From: Oscillospiraceae bacterium
GTDB lineage: Bacteria; Bacillota; Clostridia; Oscillospirales; Oscillospiraceae
Direction of reading: 5' to 3'
DNA length: 39,545 nucleotides
Assembly (NCBI GenBank): GCA_017527825.1
Contig: JAFXPO010000038.1
Span: forward strand, 1-39,545
A program made the position numbers and the translations under genes. The notes beneath the pieces are model-generated. The model did not search any database. It was not told where the DNA came from and saw only the letters and a program-made list of their open reading frames with translations. The number at the start of each line of letters is the position of its first letter. The first letter of the stretch is position 1. Shown one piece after another: positions 10,394 to 17,744 of this stretch.

Positions 10394-10738
10394 TGTATTG
10401 ATAACCGACAAAGATTACCGGAGCGGGTATGGCTGCGGCGGGAAGCAATTGCCGCATGGCTCGCAAAGCATCAAATTCATTGTAAGCGTCAAACGGGTCC
10501 GCAGACAGCGAGCCCTAAAGGGAGAGTATCCTGCTTCTTCTTTCGTCCTCCGCAAACGGTGGACGGTGCGCTCGATTTGCCGCCCTGTTCCCCCGTGGGT
10601 TGTTTTCCTGTCCGAGCCGAAGTCGCGGCACACAGCGGCGACAACGCGCGACAGGCGGCTGCCGCGTTGTGACGCTTACAGCGGTAGCTCCTCCGGTTCG
10701 TGCGCCAACCTTGCGGCGACGTACTGCGACCTTTGCGT

Positions 10739-11310
10739 AGCGGATTCGATACCGACCGGAACACCTTCCTCGGGCATATGGGCGATTGGAGCGCTCCGCG
10801 AACGGTTGCGGAGGAAACCTCCTATGCCTCACACATCACCGGCTGGTATCCGATCGCGTGTCATCGGCTCGATGTGACGCTCGCACCGGGCGGGAGCGTC
10901 CGCGCCTGTTTTGTTCTGGGTTACGGCGAGAACCCAAAGGATGAGAAATGGGACGCGGATGGACGTGTCAGAAAGGACACGGCACGGCGGGTTCTTGCCA
11001 AGTTCGCGGACAGCTCGACCTACCACCAGTACCAGCCGCTGACCAAGCGTGGGAACGCCGACATCGGTTCAGGCTTCAACGATGACCCGCTCTGGCTTGT
11101 CGCGGCGGCAGAGGTTGGCGCGACCTGTGGCAGGACTGCCTGTCGCTTCTGCGAGCGGAAGGAGAGTCACGCCAGCGCGGGACGCGCCGGCGGATAACCT
11201 GGAAGGCAAGGCGGATTGGCTGATAGAACACCTCCGTGCGCAGGAGTGGATCGACGCGGGTGACGGCGAGGGCTGGTTCAACAGCTATTACGACGACCAG
11301 ACGACGTTGC
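10739..11310 (+). pseudogene. Decayed GH94 (cellobiose phosphorylase-like) remnant
   Basis: One frame from 10739 reads SGFDTDRNTFLG, then WYPIACHRLDVTLAPGG and CFVLGYGENPKDEKW, then directly YHQYQPLTKRG and IGSGFNDDPLWLV. These are recognisable GH94 segments, in family order. The stretch that should lie between the N-terminal domain and YHQYQPL, including the catalytic GFRDSNQD region as I remember the family, is missing. After about 11120 the homology breaks up, and it resumes in another frame at 11193-11310 with EGKADWLIEHLR and EGWFNSYYDDQ. The N-terminus and most of the C-terminal half are gone and there is no plausible start. The region from 10394 to 10738 holds nothing I recognise. Family assignment is from memory of GH94 motifs and needs a profile search. 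Confidence 0.75.
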
Positions 11311-11423
11311 GGTCTATGCGGACGATCCCCCCCAGAGCGCCGTTACGGATCAGAACGAGGAAACGAAGAGCGGCGGTCTGACCGTCAATCTGGACGATGC
11401 GGAAAACCTGAACGCCGCGCAGC

Positions 11424-11477
11424 GCCTCCCGCGCGCAGGTGGCAACCATGCTCATGCGCTGCGGCGCGGCAAAATAA
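11424..11477 (+). pseudogene. 3' tail of a lost SLH-domain gene
   Basis: The sequence reads ASRAQVATMLMRCGAAK and then TAA, matching the last residues of the intact SLH gene (ASRAQVATMLMRYSAAK, ending at 10325) with closely similar DNA. It is followed at once by a terminator, as a true gene end would be. Upstream 11340-11420 gives an open but unrecognised reading (TDQNEETKSGGLTVNLDD) in another frame. I read this as the end of a second SLH gene whose body has been deleted. Confidence 0.7.
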
Positions 11478-11490
11478 CGCGAAACAAGAA

Positions 11491-11516
11491 AAGCAGCAGG
11501 CTTGCCTGCTGCTTTT
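11491..11516. terminator. Bidirectional terminator
   Basis: AAGCAGCAGG (11491-11500), loop CTTG, then CCTGCTGCTT (11505-11514) followed by TT. On the minus strand the hairpin is followed by CTTTTCTTGTTTC, so it also serves the exonuclease gene that ends at 11545. Confidence 0.8.
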
Positions 11517-11544
11517 CTGCATAACGCCGCTGTATGAGTCGGAA

Positions 11545-12099
11545 TCAGCGGCGGCGCTTGCCGCGGCGCTGCGGCACGTCCTCCAAATCCTCCTGACGCA
11601 GCCACGCGCCGACAAGGGCGGTGTACATCGCGTCGTACAGCGCGTTGTGGTACTCGAACACGTCCGGGATGCCCAGATAGTCCACCACGCGCCACAGCGC
11701 CGCCACGGAGGACGAGCCATAGGCGTGAGAGAAGGCGCGCTGATAATTGTAGACCTTCTCCGGCTCGAAGGCGTCCACGCCCCAGTAGGCGCAGTTCTGG
11801 CGGATGACGCCGAAGTCGTCCGGCCCCCAGAAGGCAAAGACGCGGTCGTCGCCGCACCAGGCGCGGAACGCCGCCCATGCCGAGGCGAAGGTCTCCTCGG
11901 AATCGATGGCGCATTGCAGGTCCGGCTGCTTGCGCGCGCCGGGATCGAAGCTCTTGTGGACGCGGGGGCGGATGAACACGCAAAAGCTGTCCGTGATCGG
12001 TCCGCCCGGATACGCCGTGCGCACCGCGCCGATTTGCAGAATCTCGTCCAGCTTCTTCCGGTCATAGCTCCGGTTCCATTCCAAATCCATCACGATCAT
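11545..12099 (-). CDS. DEDDh-type 3'-5' exonuclease
   Basis: This encodes 184 residues of the RNase T/DnaQ-like exonuclease fold, which uses two metal ions to remove nucleotides from 3' ends. Exo I is MDLEWN near the N-terminus (Asp and Glu ligands). The C-terminal motif YHNALYDAMYTALV carries the His and final Asp of the DEDDh type. The ATG at 12099 is chosen because AGAAAGGGG lies 6-7 bases upstream; an upstream in-frame start at 12126 would precede that site. The last residues are very basic (RRGKRRR), which may help nucleic-acid binding. It stands alone with its own promoter. The substrate (DNA or RNA) cannot be told from sequence. Confidence 0.88.
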   Translation of the reverse strand: MIVMDLEWNRSYDRKKLDEILQIGAVRTAYPGGPITDSFCVFIRPRVHKSFDPGARKQPDLQCAIDSEETFASAWAAFRAWCGDDRVFAFWGPDDFGVIRQNCAYWGVDAFEPEKVYNYQRAFSHAYGSSSVAALWRVVDYLGIPDVFEYHNALYDAMYTALVGAWLRQEDLEDVPQRRGKRRR

Positions 12100-12128
12100 G
12101 TGCCCGCCCCTTTCTCTGCCGGTCAACC

Positions 12129-12157
12129 ATTGTACCCGAAAACAGCAGAATACGCAA
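12129..12157 (-). promoter_or_regulatory. Sigma-A promoter of exonuclease gene
   Basis: On the minus strand: -35 TTGCGT (12152-12157), 17-bp spacer, -10 TACAAT (12129-12134), 30 bp upstream of the ATG. Confidence 0.75.
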
Positions 12158-12195
12158 GTGGGACGTTTTTTTCACCGCTGCTCCGCGTGTTTCCC

Positions 12196-12224
12196 TTGAC
12201 AGGAATAGACAAAACCCATATAAT
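12196..12224 (+). promoter_or_regulatory. Perfect-consensus sigma-A promoter, start point at the start codon
   Basis: TTGACA (12196-12201), exactly 17 bp, TATAAT (12219-12224): both hexamers are full consensus. The expected transcription start near 12231 falls within about two bases of the ATG at 12233. Confidence 0.88.
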
Positions 12225-12232
12225 TGTACAGT

Positions 12233-13084
12233 ATGAGAGCATTTCACTCTTTCTGGTCTGCGCCGAACCGGAGCAGACACGGCGGCGAGATCGTGATGCC
12301 GGACTATGAGCTGCTCACAATGATGCTTTCCGCCCTCAAATGGCGGCAGTGGAACGGAACCATCCAGATGGTGACGGACAGCGCGGGCGCCGCGTTCTTT
12401 CGCCGCGCCGGACTTTTGGAGCTTTGGAGCGAGCCGGTTTCCACCGCGCTGGACGGCTTGGAGATTGACCCGTTCCGCTTCTGGGCGGCGGGCAAGCTGC
12501 GCGCGCTGCGCGGCATGGACGCGCCCTGCGTCATGCTGGACACTGACCTGATCGTCTGGGCGGACATCCAGCCGCTGCTGACGGACGCGGCGGTCGCCGC
12601 GCACCGCGAGGCGCTGAACCCGGACGTCTACCCCGATCCGGCGGACGCCTTTGTCCTCGCGGCGGATTACGCCTTTCCGGCGTTGTGGGATTTTTCCCTC
12701 CCCGCCGCCAACACCGCGTTTTTGTATCTCCCGTCGGACAAGCTTAAAAACGACTATGTGGACGCCGCGTTCGCGTTCATGCGCGCGCTGCGCAACGACG
12801 CCATCGACCCCACGGTCTCGATGTGCTTTGCCGAGCAGCGCATCCTGCCCATGTGCGCCGCCTCCCACGGCGTACCGCTCCGCACCCTGCTGGACGAGGA
12901 CGCGTTGAACGATCAGACGTTCCTCACCCACCTGTGGGGGCATAAGGGCGAACTGGAAGCGTCCCCGGAACGGCGCGTCGCCTACTGCCTGCGCTGCGTG
13001 CTGCGTATCCTGCGGGACTTTCCCGCGTGGGAGAGCGTCCTTGCCGCCAATGACCAAACCGCGCCCTATCTAGACAACCTATAA
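12233..13084 (+). CDS. Glycosyltransferase-like protein (resembles DUF6734 family)
   Basis: This encodes 283 residues. The MRAFHSFW start, KWRQWNGTIQMVTD, FWAAGKLRALRG and CVMLDTDLIVW segments recall the DUF6734 group, which has a GT-A-like fold; DTD would be the metal-binding DXD motif. There is no signal peptide or membrane segment, so it is cytoplasmic. The MRAFHSFW N-terminus looks like part of the family, so I place the start at 12233 even though no ribosome site precedes it and the promoter would make the mRNA almost leaderless. An internal ATG at 12296 is the alternative. A small repeat protein follows 25 bp later and is probably co-transcribed. The sugar donor and acceptor are unknown, and the family name is from memory. 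Confidence 0.72.
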   Translation: MRAFHSFWSAPNRSRHGGEIVMPDYELLTMMLSALKWRQWNGTIQMVTDSAGAAFFRRAGLLELWSEPVSTALDGLEIDPFRFWAAGKLRALRGMDAPCVMLDTDLIVWADIQPLLTDAAVAAHREALNPDVYPDPADAFVLAADYAFPALWDFSLPAANTAFLYLPSDKLKNDYVDAAFAFMRALRNDAIDPTVSMCFAEQRILPMCAASHGVPLRTLLDEDALNDQTFLTHLWGHKGELEASPERRVAYCLRCVLRILRDFPAWESVLAANDQTAPYLDNL

Positions 13085-13109
13085 ACCAGCGCCGTAAGGA
13101 GGTGCCGCC

Positions 13110-13472
13110 GTGAGCAAGCCAAACAAAAAGCGACCCTCTCCCGCCGCGCCCCGCCCGGAGAATATGCCGACGCTGTGCGCGTTCTGGGAGGAGCTGAAGC
13201 GGCACTGCGGCACGGAGGCGCCCTGTTCCGGTCACGGCGGTTCCCGCGGCGGCACGCGGCATGGCTCCCGCTCCGGCTCCCGCTCCGGCTCCCGCGGCGG
13301 CTCACAAAGCGGCGGCTCACAAAGCGGAGGCGAGGAGGACGCGCTGGGCTACGGTCTCGGACTGATCGCGCCGGACCGCTCCGCCGAGGAGCGGGTGCGG
13401 ATGATCCTGCGCATGCTGGTGGAGAAGGACGCCAAACGCGACCAATCACGCAAAAACGAAACCCGCGGCTGA
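13110..13472 (+). CDS. Small Gly/Ser/Arg-repeat protein of unknown function
   Basis: This encodes 120 residues from a GTG at 13110 with AAGGAGG seven bases upstream. The N-terminus is Lys/Pro-rich, residues ~43-73 are a low-complexity run of GSRSGS, RGGSQSGG-type repeats (a 12-bp DNA repeat around 13264-13300), and the last ~45 residues form a predicted charged helix (ERVRMILRMLVEKDAKR). There is no signal peptide. It follows the glycosyltransferase-like gene by 25 bp. Its TGA stop lies in the loop of the terminator hairpin. I do not recognise the family. Confidence 0.7.
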   Translation: MSKPNKKRPSPAAPRPENMPTLCAFWEELKRHCGTEAPCSGHGGSRGGTRHGSRSGSRSGSRGGSQSGGSQSGGEEDALGYGLGLIAPDRSAEERVRMILRMLVEKDAKRDQSRKNETRG

Positions 13473-13487
13473 CGCCGCGGGTTTTTT
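13460..13487. terminator. Bidirectional terminator with a stop codon in its loop
   Basis: AACCCGCGGC (13460-13469), loop TGAC, GCCGCGGGTT (13474-13483), then a T-run. The TGA of the plus-strand gene is in the loop, and the minus-strand aldo-keto reductase gene ends at 13487, so both convergent genes share the hairpin. Confidence 0.88.
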
Positions 13488-14635
13488 CAATATCCAAAGA
13501 CTTTCTTTGCCTGCGCCATGTTCTCGCGAATGGGAACGCCGAAGGGGCAGCGCGTCTCGCACGCGCCGCAGGCGACGCAGTCGCCGCCGTGGGCGGTCAG
13601 CACGCTGTAGTGCTGCGCCACGGTCTCCGGCACCATGCCCTGCGCGCGCGTGAGGTTCAGGAACTTGGTCACGTCCGCGATGGCGATGCCCTTGGGACAC
13701 GGCGCGCAGTGACCGCAGTACATGCAGTGACCCTCCCAGCTGATCTTGGGGAAGGTGGCGAACACGGCGGCGTAGTCCTTTTCCGCGTCCGTCGCGCTCT
13801 CGTAGGCGAGCGAGCGCCTGAGGTCGTCCAGCGACCGCGCGCCGCACATCACCGCGCCCACCGCGGGGCGCGTGAGCGCGTAGTGCAGGCACTGCGCCGC
13901 GGTCATCGCTTTGCCGGCGGGGGAATCGGTCTCGCTGAGCAGGTCGCCGCCGCCGAACGCTTTCATCACCGTGATGCCCACGCCCATGCGCTGGCACGTC
14001 TCATACAGCTCCTCGCGCTGGGGGTCGAGGTTGAAGAGATGGTTTTCGTAGCTCTTGTCCGCCCACAGCTCCTCCACGTCCTCCGTGCCGGGAAGCAGGT
14101 CGTAGCAGGGGTTGATGGAGAACATCAGCACCTCGATCTTGCCGGTCTTGACCGCCTCCAGCGCCACGATGGGGTTGTGGCTGGAAAGGCCGATGTGTTT
14201 GATGCGCCCCCGCGCCTTCTCCTCCAGCGCGTAGCGGAGGATGCCGTTGCCGACCACCTGCCGCCACGTCGCCAGCGAGTCGACGTAGTGGATCATGCCG
14301 ATGTCGAGATAATCCGTGCCGAGGTTTTGCAGCTGCGTCTCGAAGGCTTCTTTGACCTCGTCCAGCTTCCGCGTCGCCTCGTACTGCCCGTTGCGCCAGC
14401 GGGTGCACAGGTGCGCCTGCAACACGAACTTGTCCCGCACGGGCGCAATGGCACGCGCGACGTTGCGGTGCATCTCCGGGTTCGGGCTGTAGAGGTCCAT
14501 GCAGTTCACGCCGTTCGCCAGCGCGTAGTCAAACAGCTCCTTCGTGTACGCCCAATCCTGACCGAGGAAGCCCTCGCAGCCCATGCCGATCTCGCTGACG
14601 CGCAGACCGGTCGCGCCCAGGTTTCTGTAGTTCAT
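13487..14635 (-). CDS. Aldo/keto reductase with C-terminal 4Fe-4S ferredoxin domain
   Basis: This encodes 382 residues. The N-terminal part is an aldo-keto reductase TIM barrel (MNYRNLGATGLRVSEIGMGC start; IGLSSHNP; AVMCGARSL near the cofactor end). The last ~95 residues carry two Cys clusters, CMYCGHCAPCP and CVACGACETRCP, each of a kind that holds a 4Fe-4S cluster. The family is thought to pass electrons between iron-sulfur carriers and a nicotinamide-linked carbonyl substrate; the substrate here is unknown. The ATG at 14635 has AAGGAGA upstream and overlaps the stop codon of the lipid kinase (ATGA), which indicates translational coupling. Confidence 0.92.
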   Translation of the reverse strand: MNYRNLGATGLRVSEIGMGCEGFLGQDWAYTKELFDYALANGVNCMDLYSPNPEMHRNVARAIAPVRDKFVLQAHLCTRWRNGQYEATRKLDEVKEAFETQLQNLGTDYLDIGMIHYVDSLATWRQVVGNGILRYALEEKARGRIKHIGLSSHNPIVALEAVKTGKIEVLMFSINPCYDLLPGTEDVEELWADKSYENHLFNLDPQREELYETCQRMGVGITVMKAFGGGDLLSETDSPAGKAMTAAQCLHYALTRPAVGAVMCGARSLDDLRRSLAYESATDAEKDYAAVFATFPKISWEGHCMYCGHCAPCPKGIAIADVTKFLNLTRAQGMVPETVAQHYSVLTAHGGDCVACGACETRCPFGVPIRENMAQAKKVFGY

Positions 14636-15588
14636 TTCTGTGTTTCTCCTTCTTGTGAAAGTCTGCGTGTCGCGTCGCAAGAGCAGCCGGTGGGGCCGAA
14701 AAAGTTCAGCTTCTTGTCCGAGAGGCGGAAGGTCACGTCGCCGGAGGTGGAGCATTCGCCGTCGAGACAGGTGACGATGTCGTTCTTCTCCGACCGGATG
14801 CGAATTTCTCGCGCGGTGTAGCAGGTGGCGAACTGCGGGAACTGGCGGTAGCCGCCGTTGCCGTAGGGGCCGACGAAGCGGGCGAACTGCAAGCGGGAGA
14901 CCTTCTTGACGATCAGCGTGTTGAGCACGCCGTCCATCATGCCCGCCTCCGCGACCGGCATGAACCCGCCGCCGTAGTAGCGCCCGTTGCACACGGCGAT
15001 CACGGCGAAATCCTTCGCCTCCAGCTCCTCGCCGTCCACCGTCACCGTCCAGTGGCTGCCGATGCCCTTGAAGAGGAAGTTGATGATCAGCGACGCGATG
15101 TAGCTGCCCTTGCCGTCGAGCAGCGGGGTGGCGGAATACTTGTGCACGTCCTGCGCGATGCGGGCGTCCACGCCGCTGCACGCGATGGTCAGGCACTGCC
15201 TGCCGTTGCAGTCGATGAGATCGAGCTTCTCCGCCGGACCGTTCCACAGGTTCTCCGGGTCAGAGAACTTCGCGGCGTCCGCGCCGAAGTTTTTGAGGAA
15301 GTCGTTGCCCGTGCCGATGGGCACGACGGACATGGCGGCGTTCTCAAAGCCCGCGATGCCGTTGGCGACCTCGTTCGCCGTGCCGTCGCCGCCGCAGGCG
15401 TAGAAGCGCACGCCGCCGCCCTGCGACGCAATGCCGCGACTGAGCATGGTGGCGTGACCCGCGGAGCGGGTCAGCATGCACTCCACATCCAGATTGTGAC
15501 GCTCCCGCAGCCTCTGCGCCATCTGGTAGATGCGCTGGCGGCTGTCGGATTTCCCGGCGGCGGGGTTGATGATAAAAACGTGTCGCAT
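14632..15588 (-). CDS. Diacylglycerol/lipid kinase family protein (YegS/DagK type)
   Basis: This encodes 318 residues. The N-terminus HVFIINPAAGK is the nucleotide-binding start of the family, GGDGT (residues 66-70) is its signature, and VVPIGTGNDF is the second conserved loop. CNGRYYGGGF and the DGE segments (VDGEEL, LDGECS) belong to the C-terminal beta-sandwich domain. It probably phosphorylates diacylglycerol or a related lipid at the membrane face, recycling it into phospholipid synthesis. The ATG at 15588 follows AGGAGG. It starts 10 bp after the methyltransferase stop and overlaps the next gene by four bases. A Cys-rich C-terminal tail (GCSCDATRR) is unusual. Confidence 0.93.
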   Translation of the reverse strand: MRHVFIINPAAGKSDSRQRIYQMAQRLRERHNLDVECMLTRSAGHATMLSRGIASQGGGVRFYACGGDGTANEVANGIAGFENAAMSVVPIGTGNDFLKNFGADAAKFSDPENLWNGPAEKLDLIDCNGRQCLTIACSGVDARIAQDVHKYSATPLLDGKGSYIASLIINFLFKGIGSHWTVTVDGEELEAKDFAVIAVCNGRYYGGGFMPVAEAGMMDGVLNTLIVKKVSRLQFARFVGPYGNGGYRQFPQFATCYTAREIRIRSEKNDIVTCLDGECSTSGDVTFRLSDKKLNFFGPTGCSCDATRRLSQEGETQK

Positions 15589-15598
15589 GGCGCGCCTC

Positions 15599-16720
15599 CT
15601 ATACCTTTTTGCCGTAGAGGAACAAGTCGCATTTGAGCATGCCGTTGTAGAGCTTGCGCTTCCTGTCGGCGCTGCGCCCGAAGCAGCGCTCGAACTCCGT
15701 GTGGGAGGAGAGCACCGCGACGCGCCAGGTGTCGGGCAGCTTGTCCATGGACCTGCCAAACGCGCGGTACAGCTCCTCCGCCTCCTGCCGCTCCAGCAGG
15801 CGCTCACCGTAGGGCGGGTTCGTCACGACCCTGCCGTACAGCCCGCCCCAGTGGAAGCGCGTCGCGTCCGCGACCTCGAAGGACACGGTGTCGTCGACCT
15901 CGGCAAGCGCCGCGTTGTGCCGCGCGATGGCGACGGCGTCGGGGTCGATGTCGCCGCCCCAGATTTCATAGCGCCTGTCGCGGAACTCCCTGTCCATCGC
16001 CTCGTCCGCCGCGTCCAGCCAGATTTTCCGGTCGAGACTGTCCCAGGACTGCGCGGCAAAGCTGCGGTTTAGACCCGGCGCGCGGTTTTTCGCGATCAGC
16101 GCCGCCTCGATGGCGATGGTGCCGGAGCCGCAGAAGGGGTCGCACAGCGGGTCGAGGCCGCGGTACTTCGTGAGCAGCACCATGGCGGCGGCGAGCGTCT
16201 CGCGCAGCGGCGCGGTGACGCCCACGGCGCGGTAGCCGCGCTTGTAAAGCCCCTCGCCGGAGGTGTCCAGAGCGATCAGACAAACGTCCTTCATCATGGA
16301 AAACCGGATTTGCCGCCGCTTGCCGGTTTCGGGCAGGGTTTCGAGACCGTACTTCCCGCCAAGGCGGGAGACGACCGCCTTCTTGATGATGCTCTGGCAG
16401 GCGGGGACGGAGTGGAGCGTGGAATTGATGGAGTAGCCCGTGACGGGGAACTCATCCTCCCGCCCGATCCAGTCCTCCCACGCGACTGCCTTCGTGCCCT
16501 GAAAGAGGGCTTCGAAATCCGTGGCGCGGAAGGTGCCCAGCACCAGCAGTACCCTCGCGCCGCAGCGCAGGTTGATGTTCAGCCGCGCGATGTCAACTTC
16601 CGTGCCGCGGCAGAGGACGCGCCCGTTCTCCACGCGCACGTCCGCAAGCCCCAGCCGTTTCACTTCGTCGCCCACGAGCTTTTCCAGCCCCAGCAGGCAG
16701 GGAATGGCAAAATCCAGCAT
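15599..16720 (-). CDS. THUMP-domain class I SAM-dependent RNA methyltransferase (RlmK/L or YpsC-like)
   Basis: This encodes 373 residues. An N-terminal THUMP RNA-binding region (residues ~1-155, LGLEKLVGDEV) is followed by an N6-adenine/N2-guanine-type methylase: DPFCGSGTIAIEAALIA is the SAM-binding motif I and TNPPYGERL is the catalytic NPPY motif. The family methylates the base of a guanosine or adenosine in rRNA, and the 23S rRNA G2445-type site is the usual target. The ATG at 16720 follows GAGGAGATCATC. It is the first gene of a three-gene minus operon with the lipid kinase and the reductase; no functional link is obvious. Confidence 0.92.
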   Translation of the reverse strand: MLDFAIPCLLGLEKLVGDEVKRLGLADVRVENGRVLCRGTEVDIARLNINLRCGARVLLVLGTFRATDFEALFQGTKAVAWEDWIGREDEFPVTGYSINSTLHSVPACQSIIKKAVVSRLGGKYGLETLPETGKRRQIRFSMMKDVCLIALDTSGEGLYKRGYRAVGVTAPLRETLAAAMVLLTKYRGLDPLCDPFCGSGTIAIEAALIAKNRAPGLNRSFAAQSWDSLDRKIWLDAADEAMDREFRDRRYEIWGGDIDPDAVAIARHNAALAEVDDTVSFEVADATRFHWGGLYGRVVTNPPYGERLLERQEAEELYRAFGRSMDKLPDTWRVAVLSSHTEFERCFGRSADRKRKLYNGMLKCDLFLYGKKV

Positions 16721-16749
16721 GATGATCTCCTCAAAAAAGTGCTGTCCAC

Positions 16750-16778
16750 AGTATAGCGAAAAAGTTGCGGGAATGCTA
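16750..16778 (-). promoter_or_regulatory. Probable promoter of the methyltransferase operon
   Basis: On the minus strand: -10 TATACT (16750-16755), 17-bp spacer, weak -35 TAGCAT (16773-16778). The start point would be about 22 bases before the ATG. Confidence 0.5.
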
Positions 16779-16798
16779 TAGTATTTTCGCCGGAAATA

Positions 16799-16807
16799 TG
16801 GTAGAAT
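16799..16807 (+). promoter_or_regulatory. Extended -10 promoter of the XRE-NfeD gene
   Basis: TGG directly precedes TAGAAT (16802-16807), an extended -10 element. No good -35 is seen. The start point would be near 16814, just before the inverted repeat. Confidence 0.5.
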
Positions 16808-16817
16808 AGCGAATGTA

Positions 16818-16860
16818 AACTTGAAGTTGCGCGAAAAAGACCGCCGCGCAACTTCAAGTT
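16818..16860. promoter_or_regulatory. 16-bp perfect inverted repeat, candidate operator
   Basis: AACTTGAAGTTGCGCG (16818-16833) and its exact complement (16845-16860) are separated by 11 bp. Each arm itself contains a near-palindrome, AACTTGAAGTT or AACTTCAAGTT, with centres 32 bp apart, about three helical turns. It lies in the transcribed leader of the XRE-NfeD gene. Two dimer sites for the encoded XRE domain would explain it. There is no T-run after it, which argues against a terminator. Confidence 0.65.
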
Positions 16861-16922
16861 GGTGGAAAAACGGCGCGTTTCGCGCTACGCTTTCCCCAGA
16901 GAAGAGAAACGGAGGAAACGCA

Positions 16923-17744
16923 ATGGCATTTGGCGAACGTCTGCAAGAGGTGCGCAAGCGCGCCGGTCTCACGCAGGAGGAGTTTGCCGAACAGCTGCAA
17001 GTCTCGCGTCAGGCGGTGAGCAAGTGGGAGAGCGGTCGGGGCTACCCGGAACTGGAAAAGCTCCTTTATATCTGCAATCGCTGGGACACGACCATGGACG
17101 CGCTGTTTGAGGACGAGCTTCCGCGGCGGGACGCCCCGTCGGAGGAGCGGCTTCCCGCGCCGACACTTGGCAGCGCGCTGGGGAACTTTTACAACAACCT
17201 CTCGCCGTACAACAAGCTCATCGGCGGTGTGCTGCTCGCGGTCATTGCGCTGCTGGGTCCCGCATACATTTCTGCGATGCGGATGATGAAAGGGGGAGCG
17301 GACAATATGATGACGGCTATCTGGATCGGCGCCATCGTGGTCTTCGGGCTTGCCGAAGCAGCGACGGCGGGACTGGTCTCCATCTGGTTTGTGGGCGGAA
17401 GCGTGGCGGCGCTGGTCGCGGCGGTGTTCGGCGCGCCGCTGTGGCTGCAATTCGTGCTGTTTGTGGCGGCGTCCGCGGCGCTGCTGGTCGCGACGCGGCC
17501 GCTGGCGCGGCGGATGCGCGAGAAGGTGGTGCCCACCAACGCCGACCGCGTGCTGGACCATCCGGCACGGGTGACGGAGACCATCGACAACGACCGGCCC
17601 ACGGGCGCGGTCTACATTGACGGCAAAACCTGGACCGCCCGCAGCGAGGACGGGACAGTGCTTGCAAAGGACACCATGGCGAAAGTGGTACGCATGGAGG
17701 GCGTCAAGCTCTACGTCGTGCCGGAGAAAAAGGAGGTAATGTGA
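16923..17744 (+). CDS. XRE helix-turn-helix protein fused to membrane NfeD domain
   Basis: This encodes 273 residues from the ATG at 16923, with GGAGG upstream. Residues ~5-60 are an XRE/Cro DNA-binding domain (GLTQEEFAEQLQVSRQAVSK). A linker and one membrane segment (residues ~97-118) follow. From Met129 the protein is a complete short NfeD: membrane segments (IWIGAIVVFGLAEA, LWLQFVLFVAASAALLV) and a C-terminal OB-fold (YIDGKTWTARSEDG, VVRMEGVKLYVVP). NfeD proteins partner SPFH/stomatin proteins in membrane microdomains, and the stomatin gene follows with a one-base overlap (TGATG). The fusion would put a DNA-binding domain on the membrane. Residues 129-273 equal the length of a normal short NfeD and have their own ribosome site, so a separate NfeD product is possible. 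Confidence 0.88.
   Translation: MAFGERLQEVRKRAGLTQEEFAEQLQVSRQAVSKWESGRGYPELEKLLYICNRWDTTMDALFEDELPRRDAPSEERLPAPTLGSALGNFYNNLSPYNKLIGGVLLAVIALLGPAYISAMRMMKGGADNMMTAIWIGAIVVFGLAEAATAGLVSIWFVGGSVAALVAAVFGAPLWLQFVLFVAASAALLVATRPLARRMREKVVPTNADRVLDHPARVTETIDNDRPTGAVYIDGKTWTARSEDGTVLAKDTMAKVVRMEGVKLYVVPEKKEVM
17289..17309 (+). promoter_or_regulatory. Internal ribosome site and start codon for free NfeD
   Basis: AAAGGGGGAG (17289-17298) lies eight bases before an in-frame ATG (17307), itself followed by a second ATG. Translation from here would give a 145-residue stand-alone NfeD without the DNA-binding domain. Confidence 0.5.

Noticed and set aside
10359..10877. Open frame across the end of the SLH operon
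   Set aside because: It starts in the terminator hairpin, lacks a ribosome site and matches nothing I know; codon use is not gene-like.
16818..16860. Inverted repeat as a rho-independent terminator
   Set aside because: No T-run follows on either strand and it sits in a 5' leader between divergent genes, so an operator is more likely.
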